Origin: Gordonia sediminis
GTDB lineage: Bacteria; Actinomycetota; Actinomycetes; Mycobacteriales; Mycobacteriaceae
Length of the DNA: 64,000 nucleotides
Direction of reading: 5' to 3'
Assembly (NCBI GenBank): GCA_004193205.1
Contig: RZUM01000004.1
Span: 310,001-374,000, forward strand
Part shown: positions 18,376 through 26,770 of the stretch, in pieces
Layout: every line of letters begins with the position of its first letter
Numbering within the stretch: the first letter of the stretch is position 1
Notes under the pieces: model-generated
Databases searched by the model: none
What the model saw: only the letters and a program-made list of their open reading frames with translations
Told to the model about the DNA's origin: nothing
Translations under genes and position numbers: made by a program

Positions 18376-19149
18376 TCACCGGCCTCCGACTCGCGACGGG
18401 CCCGCCACGTCATCGACCGCGGGCATCCGGATCACGGTGCCCGACGGGACCCGCATCGGGTCGTCGATGTCGTTGAAGTCGGCGATGGCGCGCCACCGGG
18501 CGGGATCGCCGTACTCGCGGTGGGCGAGACTCGCGAGCGACTCCCCCGCGACGAGCATGTGGGTGCGCCGCGCCGAGGCGGCCCGCGACGTCGGGTTCTG
18601 TCCGCCCTTGCCGCCGGGCATCTCTTCGATCTCGACGGTGCACACGGCCCGCAGCGGACCGCCGTCGGCGGCGAAGAGCGTGAATTTGGCGGTGACCTTG
18701 GTGATGAATCCCGGAAAGCTGGTCAGCCCACCCCATTTGAAGACGATCAGCGGCGGCATCGCCTTGGGGGTGCCCGTCGTCGCGCTGGTGGGGACGCAGC
18801 AGGACATCAGGCGGTCGACGCCCTTGGCGACGCTGTCGTCGTGTTTGGCGGTGCCGTCGAGGAACATCTCCAGCGACAGCGTGCACGGCTGGGCGCCCAT
18901 GAACTCGGCGGCTCCGGCCTTCGCCGCCCCCTTCGTCGGTTTGCTCTCCCACTTCGCCGCTTTGGTGATCGTCACCTCGCGCGGATTGAATTGGAAGGGA
19001 ATCGATCCGAGCTTCGCGCCGGGTTTGGCGCCGCCGGGGGCCTTGGTCGGCTCGTACATCTCGAGTTCCGCGTGCACGATCTGGTCTGCCGAGGTCGCTC
19101 GTTTCGATGAACCCGAGGCCGGGGCGGAGAGCGCGACCGCGCCGCTCAT
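18376..19149 (-). CDS. CIS tube-baseplate adaptor with LysM (Afp7 type)
   Basis: A 257-residue protein with an N-terminal CIS-tube domain (FQFNPREVTITKAAKWES) and a C-terminal LysM-like domain (HMLVAGESLASLAHREYGDPARWRAIADFN...VPSGTVIRMP). Afp7-type proteins join the inner tube to the spike; the LysM fold in phage gp53-like proteins is a structural module and need not bind peptidoglycan. The ATG overlaps the stop of the second tube gene by four bases. Position between tube and spike genes agrees with this role. Confidence 0.88.
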   Translation of the reverse strand: MSGAVALSAPASGSSKRATSADQIVHAELEMYEPTKAPGGAKPGAKLGSIPFQFNPREVTITKAAKWESKPTKGAAKAGAAEFMGAQPCTLSLEMFLDGTAKHDDSVAKGVDRLMSCCVPTSATTGTPKAMPPLIVFKWGGLTSFPGFITKVTAKFTLFAADGGPLRAVCTVEIEEMPGGKGGQNPTSRAASARRTHMLVAGESLASLAHREYGDPARWRAIADFNDIDDPMRVPSGTVIRMPAVDDVAGPSRVGGR

Positions 19150-19589
19150 GAGCCGTCGCCTTTCGATCCGCGGATTCCACGGTGGACGAGTTCGAGGGTT
19201 TCGAGGGCGACCTTCGGGCTGTCGAGGTTCAGCGACGGTCCGGTCCACCGGACCGGGAGCACACCGTCGAGCGACCACTCGGCGACGGTGTCGCCCTGGG
19301 CGTTCTTCGCCGCGATCTTGGCGGTCGTCGGGGTATAGCCGCCGACGACGGCGCTGACCCACTCGGCCAGTTTGTAGCTGTCGTCGCAGACCGGCCGGGT
19401 CAGTTTGATGTTGCTGAACTTGACGCGGGTCGGCAGTTGCCAGACCATGCCGTTGTTGCCGCCCTCCTCCCGCTGCTCCATCACGATCTCCAGGCCCAGC
19501 CCCTCGCAGCTGACGAAATCGCCCAGCGGCGCCGAGTCCACGGTGACCGAGAAACACACGCTGACAGCGGGATCGGTGGTGGTGGTCAT
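19146..19589 (-). CDS. CIS tail tube protein 2 (T4 gp19 family, Afp5 type)
   Basis: A 147-residue gp19-family tube protein. Segments FVSCEGLGLEIVMEQREEGGNNG and FSNIKLTRPVCDDSYKLAEWV match the second, baseplate-proximal tube class of eCIS. The other tube gene (22600-23052) encodes the main tube. Tube paralogues of this kind form the transition ring between the main tube and the spike hub. It is translationally coupled to the LysM gene. Confidence 0.9.
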   Translation of the reverse strand: MTTTTDPAVSVCFSVTVDSAPLGDFVSCEGLGLEIVMEQREEGGNNGMVWQLPTRVKFSNIKLTRPVCDDSYKLAEWVSAVVGGYTPTTAKIAAKNAQGDTVAEWSLDGVLPVRWTGPSLNLDSPKVALETLELVHRGIRGSKGDGS

Positions 19590-19631
19590 CTCTGCTCCTG
19601 TGGTGTGGACGGTGCGGTGGTCATCGGGAGC

Positions 19632-21977
19632 TCATCGGTCGGTCAGGAGACCGGACCGTTCCCGGTCCAGCCAGAGTTCGGTCCGCAGTCGCGCGGAGAG
19701 CGGTTCGTACAGTTGGCGCGCGAGTTCCTCGAGATCCTCCGCCGATGCGGGCGACCCGGCCCCGACCGCCCGGGCCGCCCCCATCACCGGTGCGGCATGA
19801 CGGGCGACGGTGTCGGACAACGACTCCGCCGTTCCGGTTACGGCTTCGGACGTGGCCCGGGCGATATCGGAGCCACCGACCGCATCCGATATGGACTGCG
19901 CCGCACCGGATTCGCGGACCGCATCGAGCGCCCGCGACGCATCCGAACCACGCACCGCATCCAACACCCGCGACGCATCCGAACCACGCACCGCATCCAA
20001 CACCCGCGACGCATCCGAACCACGCACCGCATCGAGAGCTCGGGATGCGTCGGAGACCACTCCGCGCGCCGCCGTGGCGGGTCCCGGTGCTCGGCGGGCG
20101 ATCTCGTCGACCACGCCGGGGATCGTCGGGCTGCCGAGTCGGTCGCGGACGGCCGACAGTGCGGCCGCTCCGCGGTCGTCGAGGATGTGTCCCAGGTCGG
20201 GTGGTGCGATCGGAAGCCCGAAACGTTGGGCGCTGGCGGGCGCAGCCGAGGCAGGCCGACCCACCGTTGTCCGCTGCGCGGACGTCGCCCGCTGCCCGGT
20301 TCCCCGCGACGGGGCGGGCCGATTCGCGACGCGGCTCTCGCCGGTGGACGTGGGCTCGACGACCGGGGTGAGGGTTCGATCGCCGCCGTCGCCGAACCCG
20401 AACATGGTCGCGAACGACACCGGCTCCGACGAACTCACCTCCTCGGATGCCTGGGCCGGCCGGTTCGAGGACACCGGCCGGCCCAGTGCGGTGCGTTGAA
20501 CCGACCGCGATACCACCGTGGGAACGTCATCAGATCCCTCAGAACGTGGTTGAAAACTGGTCCCTGAGGAGACCCGGAGCGCCAGCGGAGGGTCGACGCG
20601 TTGGGCCGCTGCTGTATGGGCCTTTCGTGACGCTCGCTCGTTCCTCGCGGGCTCCTCAGGGACCAGGCTTTCGAACACGCTCTCCGGGTCCGGTGGGCGC
20701 CGCTGCACCGCGATCTTCGGCTCTGGTGCAACGCGCGCCGTCTCGTGTGCAGAGATGCTCGAAGTCTGCACGCCGGCGGAAGCGCGTGGCGCGGGTGAGG
20801 TAGGAGGTGCCGGCTCGCTGGGAGACATCGGCGTTTGGCGCGAGGCCGGCACCGTCTGGGGGCGCTGCACGATCCCGGCGACGGTCGCCGGGACCCCTGG
20901 TGTGTGCACCGCGGAGGAGGGCACTGCCGTCGGCATCGTGGATGCCGCGGATGCCGCAAGTCGGGACACCCGCACCGCCGATGTCGGGGCCTGCACCGAG
21001 GGTGTCCGGGCATGCACCGAGGGTGTCCGGGCATGCACCGAGGGTGTCGCGGCCTGCACCGAGGGTGTCGGGGTCGCAGACATCGGGGCCGGGACTGTCG
21101 GAGCCGTGTCGGTCGGGCGCACCGCTGTCTCGATGGCCGGGATCGGCACCCCGGCAACGTGATCGGTGGGGGCAGCGTCGTTGATCTGGGTGGGGACGTC
21201 CCCGGCGCTCATGGATGTCGGGATGCTGGGGTTGACCGATGAGTGGTGTGCCGCGCGCGATGCGAGCAGTTCCGTCGGGGTGGTCGGTTCGTGCGGTGCG
21301 GGCGGTTCGTGCGGTGCGGGCGGTGCCGGGGCCGGGACATGCCGTGGAACCGCCGGAACCGACCGGATCAGTTGGATCGGTCCCGGTAATGGTGTGAGCG
21401 TTCTCCCGATGGGCGGTGCGACGGGCGCGGTGTCGGCGACCGGAACCGACCTGGTGACCGGTGCGGTGTCGGACGCCGTCTCGGACGCGGTGTCGGGAAT
21501 GAGTGATGCCGGGAGTGCCGGCACCGGTCGGGGCGGGGTGTCCGCGGTGAAGGCATGTCGTGGTGAACGCGCGTCGGCGCGCTGGATCGGCCCGATCGAC
21601 GCCGGGCGGCGCGCGGGTTCCGGGCCCCGCATGAACGCCGGTCGAGCGACCTGGATCGGCGCGGTGGTGTCCGGTGTCGGCGCCGCGACGTGCCCGACAC
21701 GGATCGTCGCCGGATCATGCAACATCGCGGGGTCGCGCTGCAGGTCGAGAGTCGTGGCCAGCGAGGCCATCACGAGTGCTTGCGATCCACCCGACAGCGA
21801 CGCGGCGAACGCCCCTGTCGTGGAGATCTCGTCGGCCATCGTGACGTGCAGCGGGGCGATGGCCGGCGGTGCCACGGGCAGTGCGCGCGCCGAGGGCTCC
21901 CCGGTGGCGCCGGGTGCAGTGGCTCGCTGCACCCGGCGCTCTGCGCCGGCTCGTCGCCACGGCCATGGCCAGTCCAT
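19632..21977 (-). CDS. large disordered repeat protein of the CIS operon, function unknown
   Basis: About 781 residues, rich in Pro, Ala, Thr, Ser and Val and largely without predicted fold. I do not recognise a domain. Visible parts: a Trp-rich start (MDWPWPWRRAG); several [VI]Q[RVL] tripeptides along the chain (RRVQRAT, GPIQRAD, GPIQLIR, GIVQRPQ, IAVQRRP, SVQRTAL); short tandem repeats of TPSVHAR and of a 12-residue DASRVLDAVRGS unit; and a helical end (LARQLYEPLSARLRTELWLDRERSG) with the look of a conserved docking helix. The ATG at 21977 has AAAGG eight bases upstream; an ATG five codons earlier has none. Its place between tube genes suggests a tape-measure substitute, chaperone or lumen-loaded cargo; none is proven. 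Confidence 0.75.
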   Translation of the reverse strand: MDWPWPWRRAGAERRVQRATAPGATGEPSARALPVAPPAIAPLHVTMADEISTTGAFAASLSGGSQALVMASLATTLDLQRDPAMLHDPATIRVGHVAAPTPDTTAPIQVARPAFMRGPEPARRPASIGPIQRADARSPRHAFTADTPPRPVPALPASLIPDTASETASDTAPVTRSVPVADTAPVAPPIGRTLTPLPGPIQLIRSVPAVPRHVPAPAPPAPHEPPAPHEPTTPTELLASRAAHHSSVNPSIPTSMSAGDVPTQINDAAPTDHVAGVPIPAIETAVRPTDTAPTVPAPMSATPTPSVQAATPSVHARTPSVHARTPSVQAPTSAVRVSRLAASAASTMPTAVPSSAVHTPGVPATVAGIVQRPQTVPASRQTPMSPSEPAPPTSPAPRASAGVQTSSISAHETARVAPEPKIAVQRRPPDPESVFESLVPEEPARNERASRKAHTAAAQRVDPPLALRVSSGTSFQPRSEGSDDVPTVVSRSVQRTALGRPVSSNRPAQASEEVSSSEPVSFATMFGFGDGGDRTLTPVVEPTSTGESRVANRPAPSRGTGQRATSAQRTTVGRPASAAPASAQRFGLPIAPPDLGHILDDRGAAALSAVRDRLGSPTIPGVVDEIARRAPGPATAARGVVSDASRALDAVRGSDASRVLDAVRGSDASRVLDAVRGSDASRALDAVRESGAAQSISDAVGGSDIARATSEAVTGTAESLSDTVARHAAPVMGAARAVGAGSPASAEDLEELARQLYEPLSARLRTELWLDRERSGLLTDR
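19921..20046 (-). repeat. 36-bp tandem repeat, in frame
   Basis: Three full copies (19939-19974, 19975-20010, 20011-20046) and a partial one (from 19921) of a 36-base unit, nearly identical in DNA. In the protein this is the 12-residue unit DASR[VA]LDAVRGS. Degenerate copies continue towards the C-terminus. The near-identity of DNA copies points to recent duplication or slippage, so copy number may vary between strains. Confidence 0.9.
20992..21075 (-). repeat. 21-bp tandem repeat, in frame
   Basis: Four copies of a 21-base unit beginning TGCACCGAGGGTGTC on the plus strand (20992, 21013, 21034, 21055). They encode seven-residue units TPSV[HQ]A[RAP] in the disordered protein. The coding frame is kept in all copies. 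It is not a CRISPR array: there are no spacers. Confidence 0.9.
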
Positions 21978-22017
21978 CGATTCGCCTTTCATGCCACGCG
22001 ATCGCGTGATAGGTCGG

Positions 22018-22167
22018 TCATTCCGTCGCGGTGAGATCGTTGATCATGCCGACATAGCGCTGTCGCTCGGCATGCTCGAGGTCGAGGATCTCGTCCCGAC
22101 CCCAGTGGAAGTTCAGTGCGACGTACGAGATCTCACGGTAGAGATGTTCGATCTCGTACGTGGCTAT
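22018..22167 (-). CDS. DUF6760-like mini-protein with no standard start codon
   Basis: An open frame of about 49 residues that matches the short DUF6760-type protein found after the tail-assembly gene in actinobacterial eCIS loci: EIEHLYREISYVALNFHW followed by DEILDLEHAERQRYVGMI. The frame has no ATG, GTG or TTG. By homology the start should be MATYE, but the codon at 22165-22167 is ATA, overlapping the upstream TAG stop (ATAG). Alternatives are a rare ATA start by coupling, or a -1 frameshift on the GGGGG run (22169-22173) fusing it to the upstream protein. The product is clear in sequence; how it is translated is not. Confidence 0.72.
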   Translation of the reverse strand: MATYEIEHLYREISYVALNFHWGRDEILDLEHAERQRYVGMINDLTATE

Positions 22168-22607
22168 TCCCCCAGGCGGCCCCCGGAGAGGTCGACGGCG
22201 AACTCGCCGTTGCAGTGCGGGCAGACCACTCCGGCCCGGGTGTGGCCCTCCTGGTTGATGCGCCGGTACATGTCCTGCAGAAACGCCAGATCGGAGGCGA
22301 ACATCGTCTCCACGACACCCGCGTGGACGTCGTCGAGCGTCCCCAACCTCGTCAACACCCGGCTGATCAGGACCACCGTGAGGTAGCCGGGGTTCTCCCG
22401 CACCCGGTCGTCGCGCTGCGATACGAGTTCGTCGCGCGCGGTGGCCAGCCGCATCGTCCCCGTTCGGTGCAGGGTCCCCGAGGAGTCGACGTAGCCGCGC
22501 GGCAGCACGAAGTCGAACTCCGTGGCCAGCGTCGCGGTGTCGTCGTGCGTCTCCGGCTCAGCGCCGGGTGGATCGAGAAGTGCTGCACCACTGTGGGTTC
22601 TACGCAC
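22164..22607 (-). CDS. CIS tail-assembly-like protein with CxxC knuckle
   Basis: A 147-residue protein of the phage tail assembly type found after the tube gene in eCIS operons; it is not a particle component by name and may act as a chaperone. Features: TEFDFVLPRGYVDSSGTLHRTGTMRLA, a helical middle (SDLAFLQDMYRRINQEGHTRAG) and a C-terminal CPHCNGEF knuckle that may bind metal. The GTG at 22607 is chosen because GGAGG lies 6 bases upstream; an ATG seven codons earlier lacks one. It overlaps the tube gene by eight bases and ends in GGRLGE-stop at a run of five G. Confidence 0.8.
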   Translation of the reverse strand: MRRTHSGAALLDPPGAEPETHDDTATLATEFDFVLPRGYVDSSGTLHRTGTMRLATARDELVSQRDDRVRENPGYLTVVLISRVLTRLGTLDDVHAGVVETMFASDLAFLQDMYRRINQEGHTRAGVVCPHCNGEFAVDLSGGRLGE

Positions 22608-23052
22608 TGTCGACCTCCAACCGCTCATAGGTCAGGACCAGCTTCTCGGTCAGGACGCTGGTGTCGCCGGCTTTCAACGTGTTGATCTCGAGGCTCTTGG
22701 GCCACGCATTGGTGACCTTGTAGCGCTTCACCGCGCTGCCCTCGTAGTCGTAGACCACGATCGCCCCGCCCTTGCGGACGTCGGCCATCTTCCCGAGCTG
22801 GGAATCCTTGATCCACTTGTCGAAACTGTTGTCGTCGGTCAGCGGTCGGGTCAGGGTCACCTCGCCCGCCTTCCAGCGACCGGGAAGCTTCTTGATCGCG
22901 TACTTGCCGTCGGCAGCGGTGTTCGACTTGTACTCGATGACGTCCTGTTCCATCTTGAGGCCGTTGACCTCGGTGATGCTCTTGATCTGGATGCCGTCGA
23001 ACTCGAGGCCGAACGAATGGCCGACAGAACTGTCGAATTCGGGAAGTGCCAT
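22600..23052 (-). CDS. CIS main tail tube protein (T4 gp19 family, Afp1 type)
   Basis: A 150-residue gp19-family tube subunit. Segments FGLEFDGIQIKSITEVNGLKMEQDVIEYK, LPGRWKAGEVTLTRPLTDDNSFDKWIKDSQ and VLTYERLEVDSA are typical of eCIS main tubes. Hexamers stack to form the rigid inner tube driven out when the sheath contracts. It follows the sheath gene by 26 bases, as in most CIS operons. Confidence 0.94.
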   Translation of the reverse strand: MALPEFDSSVGHSFGLEFDGIQIKSITEVNGLKMEQDVIEYKSNTAADGKYAIKKLPGRWKAGEVTLTRPLTDDNSFDKWIKDSQLGKMADVRKGGAIVVYDYEGSAVKRYKVTNAWPKSLEINTLKAGDTSVLTEKLVLTYERLEVDSA

Positions 23053-23078
23053 GGTGTCACATCACTTTCGTGTGGAGG

Positions 23079-24611
23079 TCACTCGGCGACCAAGCTGGTG
23101 CCGCCGGAGTACTGGGAGAGCCGGAAGATGACGAACTCGGCCGGCTTCACCGGTGCGACTCCGATCTGACAGACCACCTCGCCGGCGTCGATCCCCTCGG
23201 CCGGGTTGGTCTCCGCGTCGCATTTGACGAAGAACGCCTCGTCGGGGGTCAGCCCGAACAGCGCGCCGCGGCGCCACTCGTTCGTCAGGAAGGCGGAGAT
23301 GGTGCGACGCAACCGCGCCCACAACGCCGGGTCGTTGGGCTCGAACACGACCCAGTTGGTCCCGCCGAGGATCGACTCCTCGAGGTAGTTGAAGAGGCGC
23401 CGGATGTTGAGGTAACGCCACGCCGGGTCCGACGACAGGGTGCGGGCGCCCCAGACCCGGATGCCCCGGCCCGGGAAGGACCGGATGCAGTTGATACCCG
23501 ACGGATTGAGGAGATCGTGTTCATTGCGGGTGATCTGGGTCTGGATGTCGACAGCACCGCGGACGACCTCGTTGGCGGGCGCCTTGTGTACGCCGCGCGT
23601 GTCGTCGTTGCGGCCCCAGATGCCGGCCATGAACCCCGACGGCGGGAGATACTCGCCCTTGCCCACTCCGATCCACGGCCAGTACATCGCCGCGTACTTC
23701 GAGTCGTATCCCGTCGTCTCGGTGCGCCACTGCTTGACCTGCTGGGCGTTGAGTCCCGGCGGGGTGTCGAGGATCGCCATCCGGTCACCCATCAGTTCGC
23801 AGTGCGCGATCATCGCCAACTGCACGGACTTCACCGTGTCGAGGTCGATGGTCTCCTGCGCATACGCCGTCATGAGGTCGGGGATGGCGACCATGGTCAC
23901 GTCGTCGATGGCCTCGAGGCCCGAGAATCCGGTGCGGGTCTCGACCTCGCCGACGTAGTCCTGAGCCGACATCGTCGACGGCACCTCCGCGACCGGCGGC
24001 GGAACGACCAGGACGGCCGATTGGCCCTTGGCGATCTCACCACCCGAACTGCTGGTGACGGTTTCGAGTTTGATCAGTTTCGACTCGTTGTTGACGACGG
24101 TCTTGACGTTGGTCTGCCCGCGGCCCGAGATGACACCGGTGTGCTGTTCGACGACTTCCTCGCCACGCTTGACGATGACCTTCACGCTGCCTTCCGGGGC
24201 GCCCTCGTCGGGTTCGGCGACCTCGACCGAGAGGCTGCGATCGGGTGCCGACGGGTCGACCGCGATCACCTTCATGTTCCCGACCTCGGCCTGCGCGGGC
24301 CGGGACTCGATGGCGCGGCGAGCGTCCCCGTTCTTCGACGGACTCGATCCGTCGCCGATCCGGACGATGTAGCAGTTGCCGCCGCCGTTCTGGAAATAGG
24401 CGAACACCGACTGGGCCAGTGAGGTGTTGGCCATGAACCCGCCGAAGTTGGTGGTGAACTGGGTCCAGTTGGAGACCAGGGTCGGAGTGTCGAACGGCCC
24501 CTTCTCGGCGAGACCCACGAAGGCGGCGACGGCGGTTCCGACTCCCTCGATCGGGCGGGAGCCGGAGTCGACTTCTTCGACGTAGACACCGGGTGAGAGA
24601 TACGAAGGCAT
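23079..24611 (-). CDS. CIS contractile sheath protein
   Basis: A 510-residue sheath subunit. The N-terminus MPSYLSPGVYVEEVDSGSRPI and the C-terminal EPNDPALWARLRRTISAFLTNEWRRGALFG and PAEFVIFRLSQ segments are the conserved handshake and core regions of phage and eCIS sheaths. Only one sheath gene is present, whereas Afp and PVC have two or three. It is the first gene of the main CIS operon; AGGAG stands seven bases before the ATG. The upstream region is shared with the divergent membrane-protein gene. Confidence 0.95.
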   Translation of the reverse strand: MPSYLSPGVYVEEVDSGSRPIEGVGTAVAAFVGLAEKGPFDTPTLVSNWTQFTTNFGGFMANTSLAQSVFAYFQNGGGNCYIVRIGDGSSPSKNGDARRAIESRPAQAEVGNMKVIAVDPSAPDRSLSVEVAEPDEGAPEGSVKVIVKRGEEVVEQHTGVISGRGQTNVKTVVNNESKLIKLETVTSSSGGEIAKGQSAVLVVPPPVAEVPSTMSAQDYVGEVETRTGFSGLEAIDDVTMVAIPDLMTAYAQETIDLDTVKSVQLAMIAHCELMGDRMAILDTPPGLNAQQVKQWRTETTGYDSKYAAMYWPWIGVGKGEYLPPSGFMAGIWGRNDDTRGVHKAPANEVVRGAVDIQTQITRNEHDLLNPSGINCIRSFPGRGIRVWGARTLSSDPAWRYLNIRRLFNYLEESILGGTNWVVFEPNDPALWARLRRTISAFLTNEWRRGALFGLTPDEAFFVKCDAETNPAEGIDAGEVVCQIGVAPVKPAEFVIFRLSQYSGGTSLVAE

Positions 24612-24639
24612 GGGGTGCTCCTGATTCGCCGTGGAGGTG

Positions 24640-24652
24640 CCTCACTCTGAGG
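24640..24652. promoter_or_regulatory. short palindrome shared with the lipoprotein promoter
   Basis: CCTCACTCTGAGG is an inverted repeat with 5-base arms and a 3-base centre, 29 bases upstream of the sheath start. The palindrome at 32598-32624 contains the same element with one change (CCTCACTTTGAGG, 32605-32617). A common operator for the CIS operon and the lipoprotein-protease operon is possible. No factor is known; the LuxR-type regulator in the cluster is the obvious candidate. Confidence 0.4.
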
Positions 24653-24838
24653 GGCCTGTGTGTGCATCGATCATCGGTGTTGTCGGTTGCCCACAGAATG
24701 TGCATTCGGCCGGTGCCGAGGGCAGGCATTTTCGCACGAAGGGGCATCCGAAAGGGCCCGAACGCGATTGGCACACCTCGCCGTCGCGGCCACGCTGGAT
24801 CTCAGATGCGCGCACCACGTCGAAACCGGAAGAACCCC

Positions 24839-26770
24839 ATGAGCGACATCATCTGCGAGGCATGCGGAACCGCGAATCCGCCGGGCACCCAGTTCTGCAC
24901 GGAATGCGACGCCTACCTGGCCTGGAACAGGTCATCGGCGCCGGACCGTCGGCAATCCGGAGGGAAGTCCGGGGGGAAGACCGGGGACGGGTCCACGCGC
25001 CCGATGGGTGGTAAGGGGAGGTCCGCGAGCGCGACCGATGTCAGCCGGGTGATCGCGCCGACGGTGGAGCCGGACGCCACGACCATCGAACTCGAACCCG
25101 CGGCCGCCGTCTCGACCCGACTGCACATGTACAACCCCTCACCTGTCGTCGACGGCTACGTCGTGCAGATCCCCGACGCACCACCATGGTTGACCGTCGA
25201 CCACGAGGAGATCAGCCTGCTCCCGAACACCGATGCGATGGTGCCGGTGAGCTTCGGTCTCGCCGCCGGCCGACTGCCCGAAGCACAGACCGTCGCCGTC
25301 GACCTCCTGATCCGGTCGATGACCGACGAGGACAAGACCACCTCGGCGACGATCGAGGTCACCGTCCCCAGAATCGGCGGGCCGGTGGCGGTCGAGGCAC
25401 ATCCGTCGGTGATCAAACTGCTCGACGAGACCGACGGCACTGCGCAACTGACGCTGGACAACACCGCCAGCAATTATCCGCAGACGGTCACCGTGTCCGC
25501 GTCGGAGCCCGAGGGCGTGGTCGACCTGACGGTGACACCGGCCACGGTCACCGTCGGCCCCGGCGCCACCGCGACGGCGACACTCTCCTTCCGCGCCCCT
25601 GCCCTCGATCACGGCGCGCAGGCCGAGCGGCGGATCACCGTCACCGCCGCCACCGGCGCCGACGAGTCCGAGACGACGATCGCGGTCAGCCAGCAGCGTT
25701 CCGCCGCGCCCGAGCATGTCGCGGTGTCGCTTCGGTTGGAGCCCAGCGTCATCCGCGTGACCGACTTCACCATGGCCGATCTCGTGCTCGCGGTCGACAA
25801 CCGGCGCGGCGCCGAGGACCGCACGCTGACCATCGGCGGACGCGATCCGGAGGCGCGGGTGTCGTTCACCTTCCCCACCTCGCAGGTGCGGGTGAGAGCG
25901 GGACGGATCGTGACCGTCCCGTTGACCGTGCAGGCCGAGCCACCCGAGGTCGGCAAGGAGGTGTCATATCCGTTCACCGTCATCGCGACCGATCCGATCG
26001 AGGAGGTCGAGGCCACCGGCACCCTGACACTGTCACGCTCACCCGCACCGATCACCACCGCCGCTCTTCGCCTGTATCCCAGCAAGATCTCGGTGCGCAA
26101 CACCTCGACGGGTCATTCCAGACTGATCGTCGACAACACCGCCTCCGATCAGTGGCTCACCGTGTATCTCGCCGGTTCCGATGCCGAGGCCGCGGCGCGG
26201 ATCACGATCACCCCGAAGACGGTGGACGTCCCGCCGCGCCGATCGGTCTGGGTGCGGACCACCGTATCCGCCCAGCCCCCGGATGCCGGCCAGAGCAGCG
26301 AACGGAGCCTGTCGTTCACGGCGACCGACGGCCACGAGTCGGTGACCTGCGAGGGCGCCTTCGCCCAGCACACCTCGGACTGGATGCCGATCGCCCGGGT
26401 CGTGCTGACCCTGCTCGGCGCCGCGCTCGCGGCGGCCGGCGCCTTCGCCCCCTGGGCCCGGACACTGCCCGACTATCTCGTCGACCGGCTCCTGTCCACC
26501 CCGCTCGCCGGCAGCGATCTTGTCGAACAAACTCAACCGGCCGCCCGTGCAGCGGTTCTGGTGCTCGCCGGAGTGATGGCGCTCGGCGTGTTCGCGAGAT
26601 CTGGGAAGCCGACCCAGACCGCTGCGCTGACGATGGCGGTCGGCTTCGTCGGCTACATGGTGTTCCTCACCAAGCAGTTCGGTACCGGCGGTCCGATGTA
26701 CGGGGCGGTGTTGGTCGTCGTCGGTGCCGCCCTCGGTTTCCTAGGCGGGGCGTGTATCCGCCGCCGCTGA
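24839..26770 (+). CDS. zinc-ribbon/Ig-like membrane protein, probable CIS membrane dock
   Basis: A 643-residue protein, the only plus-strand gene in the cluster, divergent from the sheath. It starts with a zinc ribbon (Cys6, Cys9, Cys20, Cys23), then a Ser/Gly-rich linker, then several Ig-like beta-sandwich repeats (about 60-515, each with a motif like LRLxPSxIxVxxxT), and ends with four membrane helices (about 517-538, 569-586, 594-611, 621-639) and RRR. With no signal peptide, the large N-terminal part should lie in the cytoplasm. This layout suits a protein tying cytoplasmic CIS particles to the membrane, as reported for Streptomyces CisA; the equivalence is an inference. The ATG 24839 has GGAAG upstream. 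Confidence 0.75.
   Translation: MSDIICEACGTANPPGTQFCTECDAYLAWNRSSAPDRRQSGGKSGGKTGDGSTRPMGGKGRSASATDVSRVIAPTVEPDATTIELEPAAAVSTRLHMYNPSPVVDGYVVQIPDAPPWLTVDHEEISLLPNTDAMVPVSFGLAAGRLPEAQTVAVDLLIRSMTDEDKTTSATIEVTVPRIGGPVAVEAHPSVIKLLDETDGTAQLTLDNTASNYPQTVTVSASEPEGVVDLTVTPATVTVGPGATATATLSFRAPALDHGAQAERRITVTAATGADESETTIAVSQQRSAAPEHVAVSLRLEPSVIRVTDFTMADLVLAVDNRRGAEDRTLTIGGRDPEARVSFTFPTSQVRVRAGRIVTVPLTVQAEPPEVGKEVSYPFTVIATDPIEEVEATGTLTLSRSPAPITTAALRLYPSKISVRNTSTGHSRLIVDNTASDQWLTVYLAGSDAEAAARITITPKTVDVPPRRSVWVRTTVSAQPPDAGQSSERSLSFTATDGHESVTCEGAFAQHTSDWMPIARVVLTLLGAALAAAGAFAPWARTLPDYLVDRLLSTPLAGSDLVEQTQPAARAAVLVLAGVMALGVFARSGKPTQTAALTMAVGFVGYMVFLTKQFGTGGPMYGAVLVVVGAALGFLGGACIRRR

Noticed and set aside
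20793-20809. GAGGTAGG sequence resembling the 27-bp palindrome arm
   Set aside because: Inside a coding repeat protein, without the second arm.
19921-21075. CRISPR-like repeat arrays
   Set aside because: Repeats are contiguous, in frame, of 21 and 36 bases with no spacers, and encode protein repeats.
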